Source: Arthrobacter pascens (GTDB taxonomy: Bacteria; Actinomycetota; Actinomycetes; Actinomycetales; Micrococcaceae). Taken from it: a stretch of 56,466 bases of DNA. Within the stretch, counting starts at the first letter, position 1; each line of letters starts with the position of its first letter. The position numbers and the translations under genes are program-made. The stretch lies in NCBI RefSeq assembly GCF_017052465.1, contig NZ_JAFHKT010000108.1, positions 1 to 56,466 of the forward strand, written 5' to 3'. Positions 25,507 to 34,205 of this stretch are shown here, one piece after another. The notes below the pieces were generated by a model that saw nothing but the letters and a program-made list of their open reading frames with translations, made no database searches and was not told the origin of the DNA.

Positions 25507-26727
25507 TTACCGGAAGGCGGACAGCCCGGTGATGTGCTGGCCGAGGATCAGCATATGGACCTCGTCCGTTCCCTCGTAGGTCCGCACCGACTCCAGGTTC
25601 GCGGCGTGCCGCAGCGGAGAGTAGTCCAGCGTGATCCCGTTGCCGCCCAGGATGGTCCGGGCCTCGCGGGCCACCTTGATGGCCTCGCGGACGTTGTTCA
25701 GCTTGGCCATAGAAATCTGTGGCGGCTGCAGCCGGCCGGAGTCCTTGAGCCTGCCCAGCTGCAGGGCAAGCATGGTGCCCTTCTGGACCTCCAGCAACAT
25801 GTTCACGAGCTTTTCCTGCGTGAGCTGGTATCCGGCCAGTGGTTTGCCGAACTGCTGCCGGTCCATCGCGTAGTGCAGGGCGGCCTCGTAGGAGTCGCGG
25901 GCAGCGCCCATCGCGCCCCACGCGATGCCGTAGCGGGCCTCGTTAAGGCAGGAGAACGGTCCGCTGAGTCCTCGCGCACCGGGCAGCAGTGCCTCCGGTC
26001 CCAGCCGGACGCCGTCGAACGTGATGTCGCACTGGACTGAGGCGCGCATCGAGAGTTTCCGCTCAATGGGCGTGGCGGTGACCCCATCGGTGCCGGCCGG
26101 GACGAGGAAGCCGCGGACGCCGTCGTCGGTCTTGGCCCACACCACCATCACATCGGCAATCGAGGCGAGTCCGATCCAGCGTTTGGCGCCGTCCAGGATC
26201 CAGCCGGCGTCCTCGCCCGTGCCGTCCTGCCTGGCCACGGTGGCCATGGACGACGGGTCCGACCCGGCGGAGGGCTCGGTCAGCGCGAAGCAGCCGATCA
26301 GCTCGCCGGCGGCCATGCGGGGGAGCCATTCCTGCTTCTGGTCCTCGGAGCCCCACTTGTGGATGGCAGACATGGCCAGCGAACCCTGCACCGAGACGAA
26401 CGTGCGGATCCCGGAATCACCGGCCTCGAGCTCCATCGCCGCCAGCCCGTATTCCACCGCCGTGCGGCCGGGACAGCCGTAGCCTTCCAGATGCATGCCG
26501 AGCACGCCCAGCTCACCCAGTTGCGCGGGCAGGTGACCGGGGAAGACGCCGCGGTCGTACCAGTCCGCGATGTCGGGCCGGATCTGCTGGTCCGTAAAGT
26601 CGCGGATCCGTTGCCGCAGCGCCAGCTCCTCAGGGGTCAGCAGTGAGTCCAGGGCCAGGATGTCTGAGGGGTCGGGAAGGCCGTACTCGGCCGTTGCTGC
26701 CGCGGGGTCAAGGGCGTCGTTGCTCAT
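25507..26727 (-). CDS. Acyl-CoA dehydrogenase, glutaryl-CoA dehydrogenase-like
   Basis: A 406-residue FAD enzyme of the acyl-CoA dehydrogenase family. Flavin-binding motifs are FALTEPSAGSDP and WIGLASIADVMVVWAK. The catalytic base is probably E385 in TYEGTDEVHMLILGQ. The last motif and FVSVQGSLAM near 110 resemble glutaryl-CoA dehydrogenase, which forms crotonyl-CoA and CO2 in lysine and aromatic degradation; other short-chain substrates remain possible. The ATG at 26727 lies 6 nt after TAGGAT, so the message is probably leaderless. Confidence 0.88.
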   Translation of the reverse strand: MSNDALDPAAATAEYGLPDPSDILALDSLLTPEELALRQRIRDFTDQQIRPDIADWYDRGVFPGHLPAQLGELGVLGMHLEGYGCPGRTAVEYGLAAMELEAGDSGIRTFVSVQGSLAMSAIHKWGSEDQKQEWLPRMAAGELIGCFALTEPSAGSDPSSMATVARQDGTGEDAGWILDGAKRWIGLASIADVMVVWAKTDDGVRGFLVPAGTDGVTATPIERKLSMRASVQCDITFDGVRLGPEALLPGARGLSGPFSCLNEARYGIAWGAMGAARDSYEAALHYAMDRQQFGKPLAGYQLTQEKLVNMLLEVQKGTMLALQLGRLKDSGRLQPPQISMAKLNNVREAIKVAREARTILGGNGITLDYSPLRHAANLESVRTYEGTDEVHMLILGQHITGLSAFR

Positions 26728-26733
26728 GCCAGC

Positions 26734-26739
26734 ATCCTA
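26734..26739 (-). promoter_or_regulatory. -10 hexamer TAGGAT, leaderless start
   Basis: TAGGAT on the minus strand, 6 nt before the ATG at 26727. Confidence 0.5.
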
Positions 26740-26750
26740 CGGTGCATACG

Positions 26751-28283
26751 TCATCCGACGGGGCCGCCCTGGGGTCCGGACGCAACGGGCTGCCTGCCTT
26801 GGAAATAGGCTCGCGTGGACGGCAGGAACCGGCAGACCACGGCCAGCACCACGCCCAGGCCCAGCAGCACCACGCCGCTGACAAACGCGCCCCCGACGCC
26901 GAAGATCTCGGTGTCCCCGTAGGCCGGGTCCCACATCTGGACAGCGGAAACAAAGAACGCGGCGGTAAGGGTGAGGGCGCCCACGAGCGGCAGAACGCCG
27001 CGGAGCCAGAGGTTCCTGGCCGAGTCGCGGAGGGTTCCGCGGAAGTACCAGACGCACGCGAACCCGGTCAGAGCGTAATAGAACGCGATGAAGAGGCTGA
27101 TCGAGCTGATCGAATCCGAGAGCAGGTTTTCGCTAAGAAAGCTCATCGCCACGTAGTACACGACGGCAGCGGCGCCCATCACCTGCGTCGAAAACCCGGG
27201 GGTCTGGTTTCGGGCATGGACCTCACCGAACTTCGGCGGCAACGCGCCGTGGACACCCATGGAGAGGGTTCCGCGCGCTGTCGGAAGGATGGTGGTCTGC
27301 GTCGAGGAGAGCACCGAAGCCAGGACGGCGACGACGATCAGCCAGCCCCATGGGCCCAGCACCACGTCCTTCATGGCGAGGAAGACGTCGTTCTGGTTTT
27401 CACTGTTGCCGAGGCCGATGCCCTCTGACCCCACTGTGGCGTACATCATCACCAGGAGTGCCACGGACACGTAAATGGCCACCAGGACGAAGGCCGAGAT
27501 CACGGCGCCCCGGCCCGGGGTGGTGGAGGGGTTCTCTGTTTCCTCGTTCACCGCCAGGCAGGTGTCCCACCCCCAGTAGATGAACAGCGCCAGCAGGGCT
27601 CCGTGGACCACCGCGCCCGGATCAGCGAAGGCCCCCACCGGATTGAACCACTCAGAATCGAACGCCTGGCCCTCCGGCGCCCCGCCCGCGATCCTGAAAA
27701 TAATGGCGACGGCAAAGATGCCCAGCGAGATGTACTGGACGTAGGTCAGGGCACGCTGGACGTGCTCGCCGAGCCGGATCCCGCGGTAGTTCACCAGGGT
27801 CATGAAGGCGATGAACACGACGCCCGTCGCGGTGACCACCAGCTTGTTCTCCGCGACAGAGCCGTCGCCGATCAGCAGCCACAGGTACTGTCCCGCCACC
27901 TGGGCAAGATTCGCCAGGACGACGACGCCGGCCAGCGCCACGCCCCAGCCGCCCAGCCAGCCGGCCCACGGACCAAAGGCCCGGCGCGCCCAGATGAAGG
28001 TGGTGCCGCAGTCCGGCATGGCGCTGTTGAGCTCCCGGAATGCGTAGGCGATGAACAGCACGGGGATGAAGCCCAGGACCAGGATCAGGGGAGTGTAGTT
28101 GCCGTTCACAGCCACGATCAGGCCCAGGGTGGCCGCCAGCGAGTAGACGGGCGCGGTGGAGGCCAGGCCCAGCATGACGGAATCGCCCAGGTCCAGGATC
28201 CCGGCGTGCAGCCCCTTGGCGGGAACCGCGCTGCCTGGCTGCTTCCCGGCGCCGCCGCCCGCCGTCGTGGTTCCGGTGCTCAT
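26751..28283 (-). CDS. APC-superfamily amino acid/polyamine permease
   Basis: 510 residues with about 12 TM helices. Helix-1 motif DLGDSVMLGLASTAPVYSLA and the later FRELNSAMPDCGTTFIWARRAFGPWAGWLGGW are typical of APC permeases such as amino acid or polyamine importers. The ATG at 28283 overlaps the stop of the ligase gene (ATGA), and AAGGCAGG lies upstream. Coupled translation suggests that it imports the substrate of the ATP-grasp ligase or exports its product; the substrate itself is unknown. Confidence 0.88.
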   Translation of the reverse strand: MSTGTTTAGGGAGKQPGSAVPAKGLHAGILDLGDSVMLGLASTAPVYSLAATLGLIVAVNGNYTPLILVLGFIPVLFIAYAFRELNSAMPDCGTTFIWARRAFGPWAGWLGGWGVALAGVVVLANLAQVAGQYLWLLIGDGSVAENKLVVTATGVVFIAFMTLVNYRGIRLGEHVQRALTYVQYISLGIFAVAIIFRIAGGAPEGQAFDSEWFNPVGAFADPGAVVHGALLALFIYWGWDTCLAVNEETENPSTTPGRGAVISAFVLVAIYVSVALLVMMYATVGSEGIGLGNSENQNDVFLAMKDVVLGPWGWLIVVAVLASVLSSTQTTILPTARGTLSMGVHGALPPKFGEVHARNQTPGFSTQVMGAAAVVYYVAMSFLSENLLSDSISSISLFIAFYYALTGFACVWYFRGTLRDSARNLWLRGVLPLVGALTLTAAFFVSAVQMWDPAYGDTEIFGVGGAFVSGVVLLGLGVVLAVVCRFLPSTRAYFQGRQPVASGPQGGPVG

Positions 28284-29491
28284 AGGGCGATACCTGCCTT
28301 GTTGGAGTGGGCCTGGGCCGAGAGGGGCGCCGGGGCGTCGATGGTGTTGGGCACGAACCGGCAGAAGTAGTCGGTGATGGGGCCGTCGGATTCGCGGATG
28401 CCGCAGCCCACTGATTCGCCGTCCACCACCCACAGGCCAAGGACGGGGTGGTTGCCGTCAAAATCGGGAAGCGGGTGGAACTGCTGGTAGCACCAGCCTT
28501 CGCGGCCGTACCCGCCGGGCTGCTCCATGCTGATGCCTTCGGCTCGGATCTTGATGTTGTCGCCCTCGCGGCCGTGCAGCGGCTTGGCAGCCCACTCCCT
28601 CAGCGGCCCCGGCTCATTCAGGTAGGCCGGCAGCAGGTTGGGGTGGTCCGGATACAAATGCCAGAGGGCGGCCAGCAGCGCCTTGTTGGAGAGCAGCATC
28701 TTCCAGGCCGGCTCGACCCAGCGCGGATTGTGGGCACGCTGCAGGAGGCGGTGACCGAACGGCTCCTTCAGCATCAGCTCCCACGGGTAGAGCTTGAAGA
28801 TGGTGCTGATCATGAAGTTGTCCAGGTCCACGAAGCGGTTCAGGTTGGGGTCCCAGCCGATGTCCGACATGTTGATGCCGATGGTGGTCCACCCGGCCTG
28901 GCTTGCCACGTCCCGCATGTAGGCCGCCGTCATCCAGTCCTCGCCGGACTCCTCGGCCTCCGAGTGGGCGATGTGGAGCGTGCTCATGCCCGTGCGGTAC
29001 TGGAGCTTTTTCCACTGCCGGATGAGCGCCTCGTGGATGCCGTTCCACTGGTCCTTCTCGGGAAAGACATCCTGCAGCCAGAACCACTGGGCCACGGCCG
29101 CCTCGATCAGGCCGGTGGGTGTGTCGGCGTTGTACTCCAGCATTTTGGCGGCGCCGCCCCGGCCGTCATAGATGAAGTCGAAGCGGCCATAGATGTCCAT
29201 ATCTCCGGCCTGCAGAGACTCGGCCGCCAGCTCCAGGCCCTGCTGGCCGATGCCAATGGGTCCCATGGCGCCGGTGGCCAGGAACTTCGCGGCCTCCAGG
29301 CACATCGTGTGCATTTCCTCAGCCGTGACCTCGAGCGCCTCGACCTCGTCCATGGTGAACTCGTAGTACGCCGATTCGTTCCAGTACTCGATCTTCCTGC
29401 CGTCCGGCATGGTGGTGGTGGAGAACACCAGGCCCTGCTCTTCGATTTTCTGTTTCCAGTCCGGCCGGGGTTCTGACAATAAGCGCTTCAC
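28280..29491 (-). CDS. Glutathionylspermidine synthase-like ATP-grasp ligase (YgiC/YjfC type)
   Basis: 403 residues of the GSP_synth family, lacking any amidase domain. Family marks are FDFIYDGRGGAAKMLEYNADTPT (about 103-125), WYQQFHPLPDF-like GWCYQQF, and CRFVPNTI near the C-terminus. Relatives join a carboxylate to an amine using ATP; the bona fide reaction is glutathione plus spermidine, but Actinobacteria usually lack glutathione, so another substrate is likely. The GTG at 29491 directly follows the stop of the YgiB-like gene; the ATP-grasp gene overlaps the APC permease downstream. Confidence 0.85.
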   Translation of the reverse strand: MKRLLSEPRPDWKQKIEEQGLVFSTTTMPDGRKIEYWNESAYYEFTMDEVEALEVTAEEMHTMCLEAAKFLATGAMGPIGIGQQGLELAAESLQAGDMDIYGRFDFIYDGRGGAAKMLEYNADTPTGLIEAAVAQWFWLQDVFPEKDQWNGIHEALIRQWKKLQYRTGMSTLHIAHSEAEESGEDWMTAAYMRDVASQAGWTTIGINMSDIGWDPNLNRFVDLDNFMISTIFKLYPWELMLKEPFGHRLLQRAHNPRWVEPAWKMLLSNKALLAALWHLYPDHPNLLPAYLNEPGPLREWAAKPLHGREGDNIKIRAEGISMEQPGGYGREGWCYQQFHPLPDFDGNHPVLGLWVVDGESVGCGIRESDGPITDYFCRFVPNTIDAPAPLSAQAHSNKAGIAL

Positions 29492-30133
29492 TTAGCCCCC
29501 CGTGCTTCCGCCCTTGGAGCTGCTGCCGAAGCCGCCCCTGCTGACCGTGCCGCCCTTGGTGCTGTACCCCGTGGACGCCTTGGCGCCCTGCGGAACAGTC
29601 CTGGTGAAATTCGGATAGGCGTTCCGGCTCTGCCCCACGCCCGGAACACTGGCGCCGCGGGCGTAGAAGTACCAGGCGTAGAGGGCTCCGCCGCGCCCCG
29701 CGCTGCTGTTGCACTGGGTGTCCTCCACGCGTTCGCCGGTTTCCTCGTTGAAACACACCTGCGCGTAGTCGGGTTCCTGTTCGTTGCTGGCCACGATCGC
29801 CGTGATGGTGCCGGCCAGCAAGGCCGTCACGCCAAGGCCCACCACCACGGTGCGGCGCTGGGAGCGCTTCTTCCTGGCCGCCGCTGAGGTCAGTTCGCGC
29901 TCGCGTTCCCGGGCGAAGGGGTCGATGATGGGGCTGGGCTGCGGCGGCCCGGACTGGTCTTGCCCCGCTCCGTCTTTTCCTGACCCGGTTTGCCCCGCCC
30001 CGGCGTCCAGCAGCTCGGGCCGGAGCTCCGGCTTGGGCACCTGCCAAGGCGGGGGCTTGGAGGCGCCGGCGGCAGACGCGTCGTCGCGCGCATCGCCGTC
30101 GCGGTCTTTGGGCTGGTCTTTCTCCGGGTCCAT
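29492..30133 (-). CDS. YgiB-like membrane protein with Gly/Ser-rich tail
   Basis: 213 residues. A hydrophilic acidic/proline-rich N-terminus (1-90), a basic stretch RKKRSQRR, one TM helix (about 95-115), then an extracytoplasmic domain with C127 and C141 and a Gly/Ser-rich tail holding VSRGGFG at 197-203. E. coli YgiB (DUF1190) ends in a similar VTRGGFG motif and is encoded beside ygiC, an ATP-grasp gene. The ATG at 30133 follows AGCAGGGGGAACC. The first gene of a three-gene operon. Homology is inferred from the tail motif and gene order. Confidence 0.65.
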   Translation of the reverse strand: MDPEKDQPKDRDGDARDDASAAGASKPPPWQVPKPELRPELLDAGAGQTGSGKDGAGQDQSGPPQPSPIIDPFARERERELTSAAARKKRSQRRTVVVGLGVTALLAGTITAIVASNEQEPDYAQVCFNEETGERVEDTQCNSSAGRGGALYAWYFYARGASVPGVGQSRNAYPNFTRTVPQGAKASTGYSTKGGTVSRGGFGSSSKGGSTGG

Positions 30134-30339
30134 GGTTCCCCCTGCTGGTCCATGCCGATCTGTTCCTGGCTGATGTGTTCCGGCTGGGCGATCCACGCCG
30201 TTGGCGTTGCCGTCCTTGGCGGGCCGAAACCGCACGCAAATCCTGCTGCCAGCCTAGTTGCTGCACCGCCACGCCGCGAACGAATTAATGTGGGCAGATC
30301 TCGCCAAGGGTCCGCCGGAACGCCCGGCGGACCGAGAAC

Positions 30340-30346
30340 CTAGACT
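30340..30346 (+). promoter_or_regulatory. -10 hexamer TAGACT, leaderless start
   Basis: CTAGACT ends 6 nt before the ATG at 30353. Confidence 0.5.
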
Positions 30347-30352
30347 GTTGCC

Positions 30353-31006
30353 ATGGACACAGCCACTTTGCTAGCCGTCTGCCGGGTACACCAGCTCCTG
30401 CCTGATGAGGGGAGCGTGGGCGTCACCGCGATCGACAAGCGCCCTGTGGAGGGGCCGGTGAAAGTGCACAAGCTCGGCGTGCATGGTGACGTCCAGGCCA
30501 GCCGGATCCATCACGGCGGCGAGGACCAGGCCCTGTACGCCTATTCCCAGGCTGATGCCGACTACTGGGTCGGCCAGCTGGAGCGTGAGCTGCCGCCGGG
30601 CATTTTCGGGGAGAACCTGAGGGTCTCCGGCATCGAGACCACCGGCGCCGTCATCGGAGAGCGCTGGAAGATCGGCCTGGATGTGGAAGTCGAGGTCACC
30701 TCGCCGCGTGTGCCGTGCGCTGCCTTCCAGCGGCGGATGGGGGAGAGCCAGTGGGTCAAGCGCTTCACCGAGGCCGGACGTGTTGGCACATACCTCCGGG
30801 TGATCCGGACCGGGTCCATCCAGGCGGGCGACCATATCCACCGGCTGTTCGTGCCGAGCCACGGCGTGACCATCGGACGTTGGTTCAGCACGCCGGACGT
30901 TGAAGCCATGGAGGCGCTCCGGGACGCCGAGGCGGACGGCGAAGTCAGGCTCCAGCCCGAGTACCACGACGAATTCGAGAAGCTGCTCCGCCGCGTCGGC
31001 AGCTAA
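30353..31006 (+). CDS. MOSC-domain protein (YiiM-like)
   Basis: 217 residues with a MOSC (molybdenum-cofactor sulfurase C-terminal) fold. Key features are HKLGVHGDVQASRIHHGGEDQALYAY, FGENLRVSGI and SPRVPCAAFQRRMGESQWVKRF, whose Cys is the conserved Mo- or metal-linked residue. Bacterial relatives such as YiiM handle molybdenum cofactor and reduce N-hydroxylated compounds. Single gene, leaderless start likely. Confidence 0.87.
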   Translation: MDTATLLAVCRVHQLLPDEGSVGVTAIDKRPVEGPVKVHKLGVHGDVQASRIHHGGEDQALYAYSQADADYWVGQLERELPPGIFGENLRVSGIETTGAVIGERWKIGLDVEVEVTSPRVPCAAFQRRMGESQWVKRFTEAGRVGTYLRVIRTGSIQAGDHIHRLFVPSHGVTIGRWFSTPDVEAMEALRDAEADGEVRLQPEYHDEFEKLLRRVGS

Positions 31007-31541
31007 CCAGGATCCCGCCCGCCGGCATTTCTGCACCGCTTTAGGCAGCCTGCGGGGAGCCGGCCCTGGAATCGGCGCGCGAGCCGTATCCGTCCGCGCC
31101 GGAAAGAGGTGCAAATCTGCGGCGATTCCGCCGGAGGAGGCCGGAACACAGGGCTTGACCGCTGCTTGTGTGGGCAAGCTCACCGGCGCTCCGGGCCCCT
31201 CGGTTACCCATGGGCGGGAGTATGCCCTACACTTGAAATATCCCCCACTCCGGAAATCCCTTATTCCTGCCCAATTTTTGAGGCAGGACTGGCAAGTGTT
31301 GGAGTCCGCAACTGTGATGCGGGCATTTTCATAGGGAGAGCCGGCTAAAGAAAACGCTGTACAGACTGCTGGGATAGCAGCCAAGAGATGCAGCGGGAAG
31401 TCCTGCCACGGGATTGCGAAAGCGCCGGACTTCTACGTGACCGGCCGGTCAATGTATGCCCGGCAACCACGGCACATGTACTGCGGCTCCGCTCACCTCG
31501 GGTTGTGCCGCCTGGCCCCCTATGGATGAGGAAACTTCCCT
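31007..31541. other. 535-bp gap holding the helicase promoter and long leader
   Basis: No gene is supported. A TTACCC (31204-31209) and TACACT (31228-31233) with an 18-bp spacer make a plausible promoter, giving a leader of about 300 nt. Within it are CTGCT/AGCAG near 31366-31380, a perfect GACCGGCCGGTC, and a stem CGGCACA (31470-31476) with TGTGCCG (31504-31510) enclosing GCGG/CCGC. The last stem ends about 30 nt before the start codon. It may regulate helicase expression, e.g. with temperature or by autoregulation. Confidence 0.45.
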
Positions 31542-33674
31542 ATGCCCGAAAACCACAACGACGCCATCGACACCGAAACGGCAACTGCCGAAACCGCGAC
31601 CGTCGAATTCACTGAGGCCGCTGCCCCCGCAGCGGAGCCCGCCCCTGCCGACGCTCCGGCCAAGGCTGAAGAGGCCCCCAAGGCTGAGGAAGCCCCTAAG
31701 GCTGAAGACACCGAAGAAGAGGGCATCAAGTTTGCCGATCTCGGCATCGACGGCCGCGTCCTCGCCGCCCTGCAGGACGTCGGCTACGAAAAGCCGTCCC
31801 CCATCCAGGCAGCAACCATTCCGCTGCTGCTTGAAGGCCGCGACGTCGTGGGCCTCGCCCAGACCGGCACCGGTAAGACTGCAGCATTCGCAGTACCGGC
31901 ACTGTCCCGCCTGGCAGAACTCCACGACCTCAACGGCCCGTCCCGCAAGACGCAGGCCCTGGTTCTCGCCCCGACCCGTGAGCTGGCGCTCCAGGTTGCC
32001 GAGGCCTTCACCTCGTACGCCAAGCACATCGATGACTTCACGGTCCTCCCGGTCTACGGCGGCTCCGCCTACGGCCCGCAGCTCGCTGGCCTGCGCCGCG
32101 GCGCCCAGGTTGTTGTCGGCACCCCCGGCCGTGTGATCGACCACATCTCCAAGGGTTCCCTGGACCTGTCCGAACTGCAGTACCTGGTGCTGGACGAGGC
32201 CGACGAGATGCTGCGCATGGGCTTCGCCGAAGACGTGGAGCAGATCTTCCAGCAGACCCCGTCGGACCGCCAGGTGGCACTGTTTTCGGCCACCATGCCG
32301 AGCCAGATCCGCCGGATGTCCAAGCAGTACCTGAACAACCCGGCCGAGATCTCGGTGAAGTCCAAGACCACCACCGGCGCCAACACCCGCCAGCGGTACC
32401 TGCAGGTCATGGGCCCGCACAAGCTCGACGCGCTGACCCGCATCCTCGAGGTGGAAGAGTTCGACGGCGTCATTGCCTTCGTGCGCACCAAGATGGCCAC
32501 CGAGGACCTGGCTGACAAGCTGAGGTCCCGCGGCTTCCAGGCTGCCGCCATCAACGGCGACATCCCGCAGCAGCAGCGCGAGCGGACTGTCGATGCGCTG
32601 AAAGAAGGCCGCATCGACATCCTGGTGGCCACCGACGTCGCGGCCCGTGGCCTTGACGTTGAGCGCATCAGCCACGTGATCAACTACGACATCCCGCACG
32701 ACACCGAGTCCTACGTCCACCGCATCGGCCGTACCGGCCGTGCAGGCCGCAGCGGCGACGCCGTGCTGTTCATGACCCCGCGGGAAAAGTACCTGCTGCG
32801 TTCCATCGAGAAGGCAACCCGCCAGCCGGTGGAGCAGATGCACCTGCCCACCGCCGAGACCGTCAACACGCTGCGCCTGGGCAAGTTCGCCGAGCGCATC
32901 ACGGAGACCCTCGAGTCCGAAGACGTAGCAGCGTTCCGCGACCTGATCGCTTCCTACGAGGAAGAGCACAACGTTCCGGCTGCAGAGATCGCTGCCGCGC
33001 TGGCCGTTATGGCGCAGGGCGGGCAGCCGCTGCTGGTCAAGGAACTGCCCGCAGCTCCTGAGTTCCAGAAGCGCGAACGCTCCAAGGACGGCTTCGGCTC
33101 CCGCGGCCCGACCCGCACGCTCACCGAGGGCAACGCCACCTACCGGATCGCCGTCGGACGCCGCCAGCGCGTCATGCCGGGTTCCATCGTGGGCGCCATT
33201 GCCAACGAAGGCGGCATCTCCTCGGCCCAGATCGGCGGCATCGACATCCGCTCGGACCACTCCCTCGTGGAGCTCCCGGCGGACCTGAGTGCCGACCAGC
33301 TTAAGGCCCTGTCCCGCACCCGGATCGGCGGTGAGCTGATCCACCTCGAGCTGGACAACGGCCGCAAGCCGTCCGGTGGCGGCGGCGACCGCGGAGGCTA
33401 CCAGGGCAACCGCGGCGGCGACCGTGGCGGCAACTTCAAGGGCGGCGGCGGCTTCAAGAAGGAATTCCGCAAGAACGACGGCGAACGTTCCTCCGCGGAC
33501 CGCGGCGGCCGCTCGTACAGCGATCGTTCCGAGCGCAGCTTCGGCGCTGACAGCGGTGCAAGCCGCGGCCAGGCCAGCGACTCCCGCTTCGGCGGCCACG
33601 GCGACGGCGCACGCAAGCCCCGCCACGGCAACGAAGGCGGACACCGCGACTTCAACCGCAAGGGCAAATGGTAA
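31542..33674 (+). CDS. deaD: DEAD-box RNA helicase (DeaD/CsdA-like)
   Basis: 710 residues. An acidic Ala/Pro/Glu-rich N-terminal extension (1-60) precedes the helicase core: Q motif with GYEKPSPIQ, motif I AQTGTGKT (106-113), DEAD (218-221), SAT (249-251) and motif VI HRIGRTGR (393-400). A DbpA-type RNA-binding domain lies near 510-590. An Arg/Gly-rich tail (about 595-710, RGG/RGGY repeats) binds RNA. It unwinds structured RNA during ribosome assembly and cold adaptation. The ATG at 31542 has GAGGAAA upstream. A UUCG terminator follows. Confidence 0.94.
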   Translation: MPENHNDAIDTETATAETATVEFTEAAAPAAEPAPADAPAKAEEAPKAEEAPKAEDTEEEGIKFADLGIDGRVLAALQDVGYEKPSPIQAATIPLLLEGRDVVGLAQTGTGKTAAFAVPALSRLAELHDLNGPSRKTQALVLAPTRELALQVAEAFTSYAKHIDDFTVLPVYGGSAYGPQLAGLRRGAQVVVGTPGRVIDHISKGSLDLSELQYLVLDEADEMLRMGFAEDVEQIFQQTPSDRQVALFSATMPSQIRRMSKQYLNNPAEISVKSKTTTGANTRQRYLQVMGPHKLDALTRILEVEEFDGVIAFVRTKMATEDLADKLRSRGFQAAAINGDIPQQQRERTVDALKEGRIDILVATDVAARGLDVERISHVINYDIPHDTESYVHRIGRTGRAGRSGDAVLFMTPREKYLLRSIEKATRQPVEQMHLPTAETVNTLRLGKFAERITETLESEDVAAFRDLIASYEEEHNVPAAEIAAALAVMAQGGQPLLVKELPAAPEFQKRERSKDGFGSRGPTRTLTEGNATYRIAVGRRQRVMPGSIVGAIANEGGISSAQIGGIDIRSDHSLVELPADLSADQLKALSRTRIGGELIHLELDNGRKPSGGGGDRGGYQGNRGGDRGGNFKGGGGFKKEFRKNDGERSSADRGGRSYSDRSERSFGADSGASRGQASDSRFGGHGDGARKPRHGNEGGHRDFNRKGKW

Positions 33675-33752
33675 TCACAGCCAAGTGGTGACCACCGCCC
33701 AGTGGTGACCTCGGGCCCGGGGGACTAGTTCCCCGGCAGTGGTTTCCGGCGA

Positions 33753-33788
33753 CACTCAGGGACCGGCTTTCGAGCCGGTCCCTGAGTG
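33753..33788 (+). terminator. Terminator after helicase gene
   Basis: Perfect 16-bp stem (33753-33768 with 33773-33788) and a TTCG tetraloop, followed by CTTT. Confidence 0.8.
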
Positions 33789-33953
33789 CTTTAAAGGAGC
33801 TGCATCTCACAATCCGGCCAGCCCCGGAGAGGCCTTAGACGGCCGTTCTGAAGCCCATAAAAACCGTTCGTGCGCAACTGTTTCGACAGCGCCGGAGCCG
33901 TCCTTCCGCCGATTTGTTGAGGATGAAATCTTCCGGTAGAGTATTTACTCGTT

Positions 33954-34025
33954 GCCCCCCTAGCTCAGTGGTAGAGCGCGTTCTTGGTAAGAACGAGGTC
34001 ACCGGATCGATTCCGGTGGGGGGCT
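33954..34025 (+). tRNA. tRNA-Thr (GGT anticodon)
   Basis: A 72-nt cloverleaf. Acceptor GCCCCCC/GGGGGGC, anticodon stem CGTTC/GAACG with loop TTGGTAA (anticodon GGT). The T stem ACCGG/CCGGT encloses ATCGATT, so position 54 is A instead of the near-universal T. CCA is not encoded. Confidence 0.93.
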
Positions 34026-34036
34026 CTGAATGAGGG

Positions 34037-34077
34037 CCTGTGTCAAGGCGGTCTTGACCGGCTTGACACAGGTTTTT
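34037..34077 (+). terminator. Terminator between tRNA-Thr and tRNA-Met
   Basis: CCTGTGTCAAG (34037-34047) pairs with CTTGACACAGG (34062-34072), followed by TTTTT. Confidence 0.75.
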
Positions 34078-34086
34078 CTCATTCGT

Positions 34087-34163
34087 GGCGGTGTAGCTCA
34101 GTTGGTTAGAGCGCACGACTCATAATCGTGAGGTCGGGAGATCGAGCCTCCCCACCGCTACCA
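34087..34163 (+). tRNA. tRNA-Met (CAT anticodon, elongator type)
   Basis: A 74-nt cloverleaf plus encoded CCA. Acceptor GGCGGTG pairs with CACCGCT including a G1-T72 wobble typical of elongator tRNA-Met. The anticodon loop is CTCATAA. The T stem GGGAG/CTCCC encloses ATCGAGC, again with A at position 54. Confidence 0.92.
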
Positions 34164-34170
34164 AACAGAA

Positions 34171-34203
34171 CCCCCGGAATCCGCGAGATTCCGGGGGTTT
34201 TTC
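34171..34203 (+). terminator. Terminator after tRNA-Met
   Basis: CCCCCGGAATC (34171-34181) pairs with GATTCCGGGGG (34187-34197), followed by a T run. It also lies just past the stop of the convergent STAND gene. Confidence 0.85.
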
Positions 34204-34205
34204 TG

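Noticed and set aside
31427..31452. Perfect palindrome GACCGGCCGGTC in the helicase leader as a protein-binding site
   Set aside because: Short GC palindromes of this size are expected by chance in such DNA, and nothing else supports an operator here.
31449..33644. Open antisense frame of over 700 codons opposite the DEAD-box helicase gene
   Set aside because: It is a by-product of GC-rich codon use in the helicase gene; the translation is low-complexity Ala/Val/Gly without domains and has no start signals.
33375..33670. GC-rich repeats at the end of the helicase gene as a CRISPR or tandem repeat array
   Set aside because: They encode the Arg/Gly-rich tail of the helicase and lack regular spacing.
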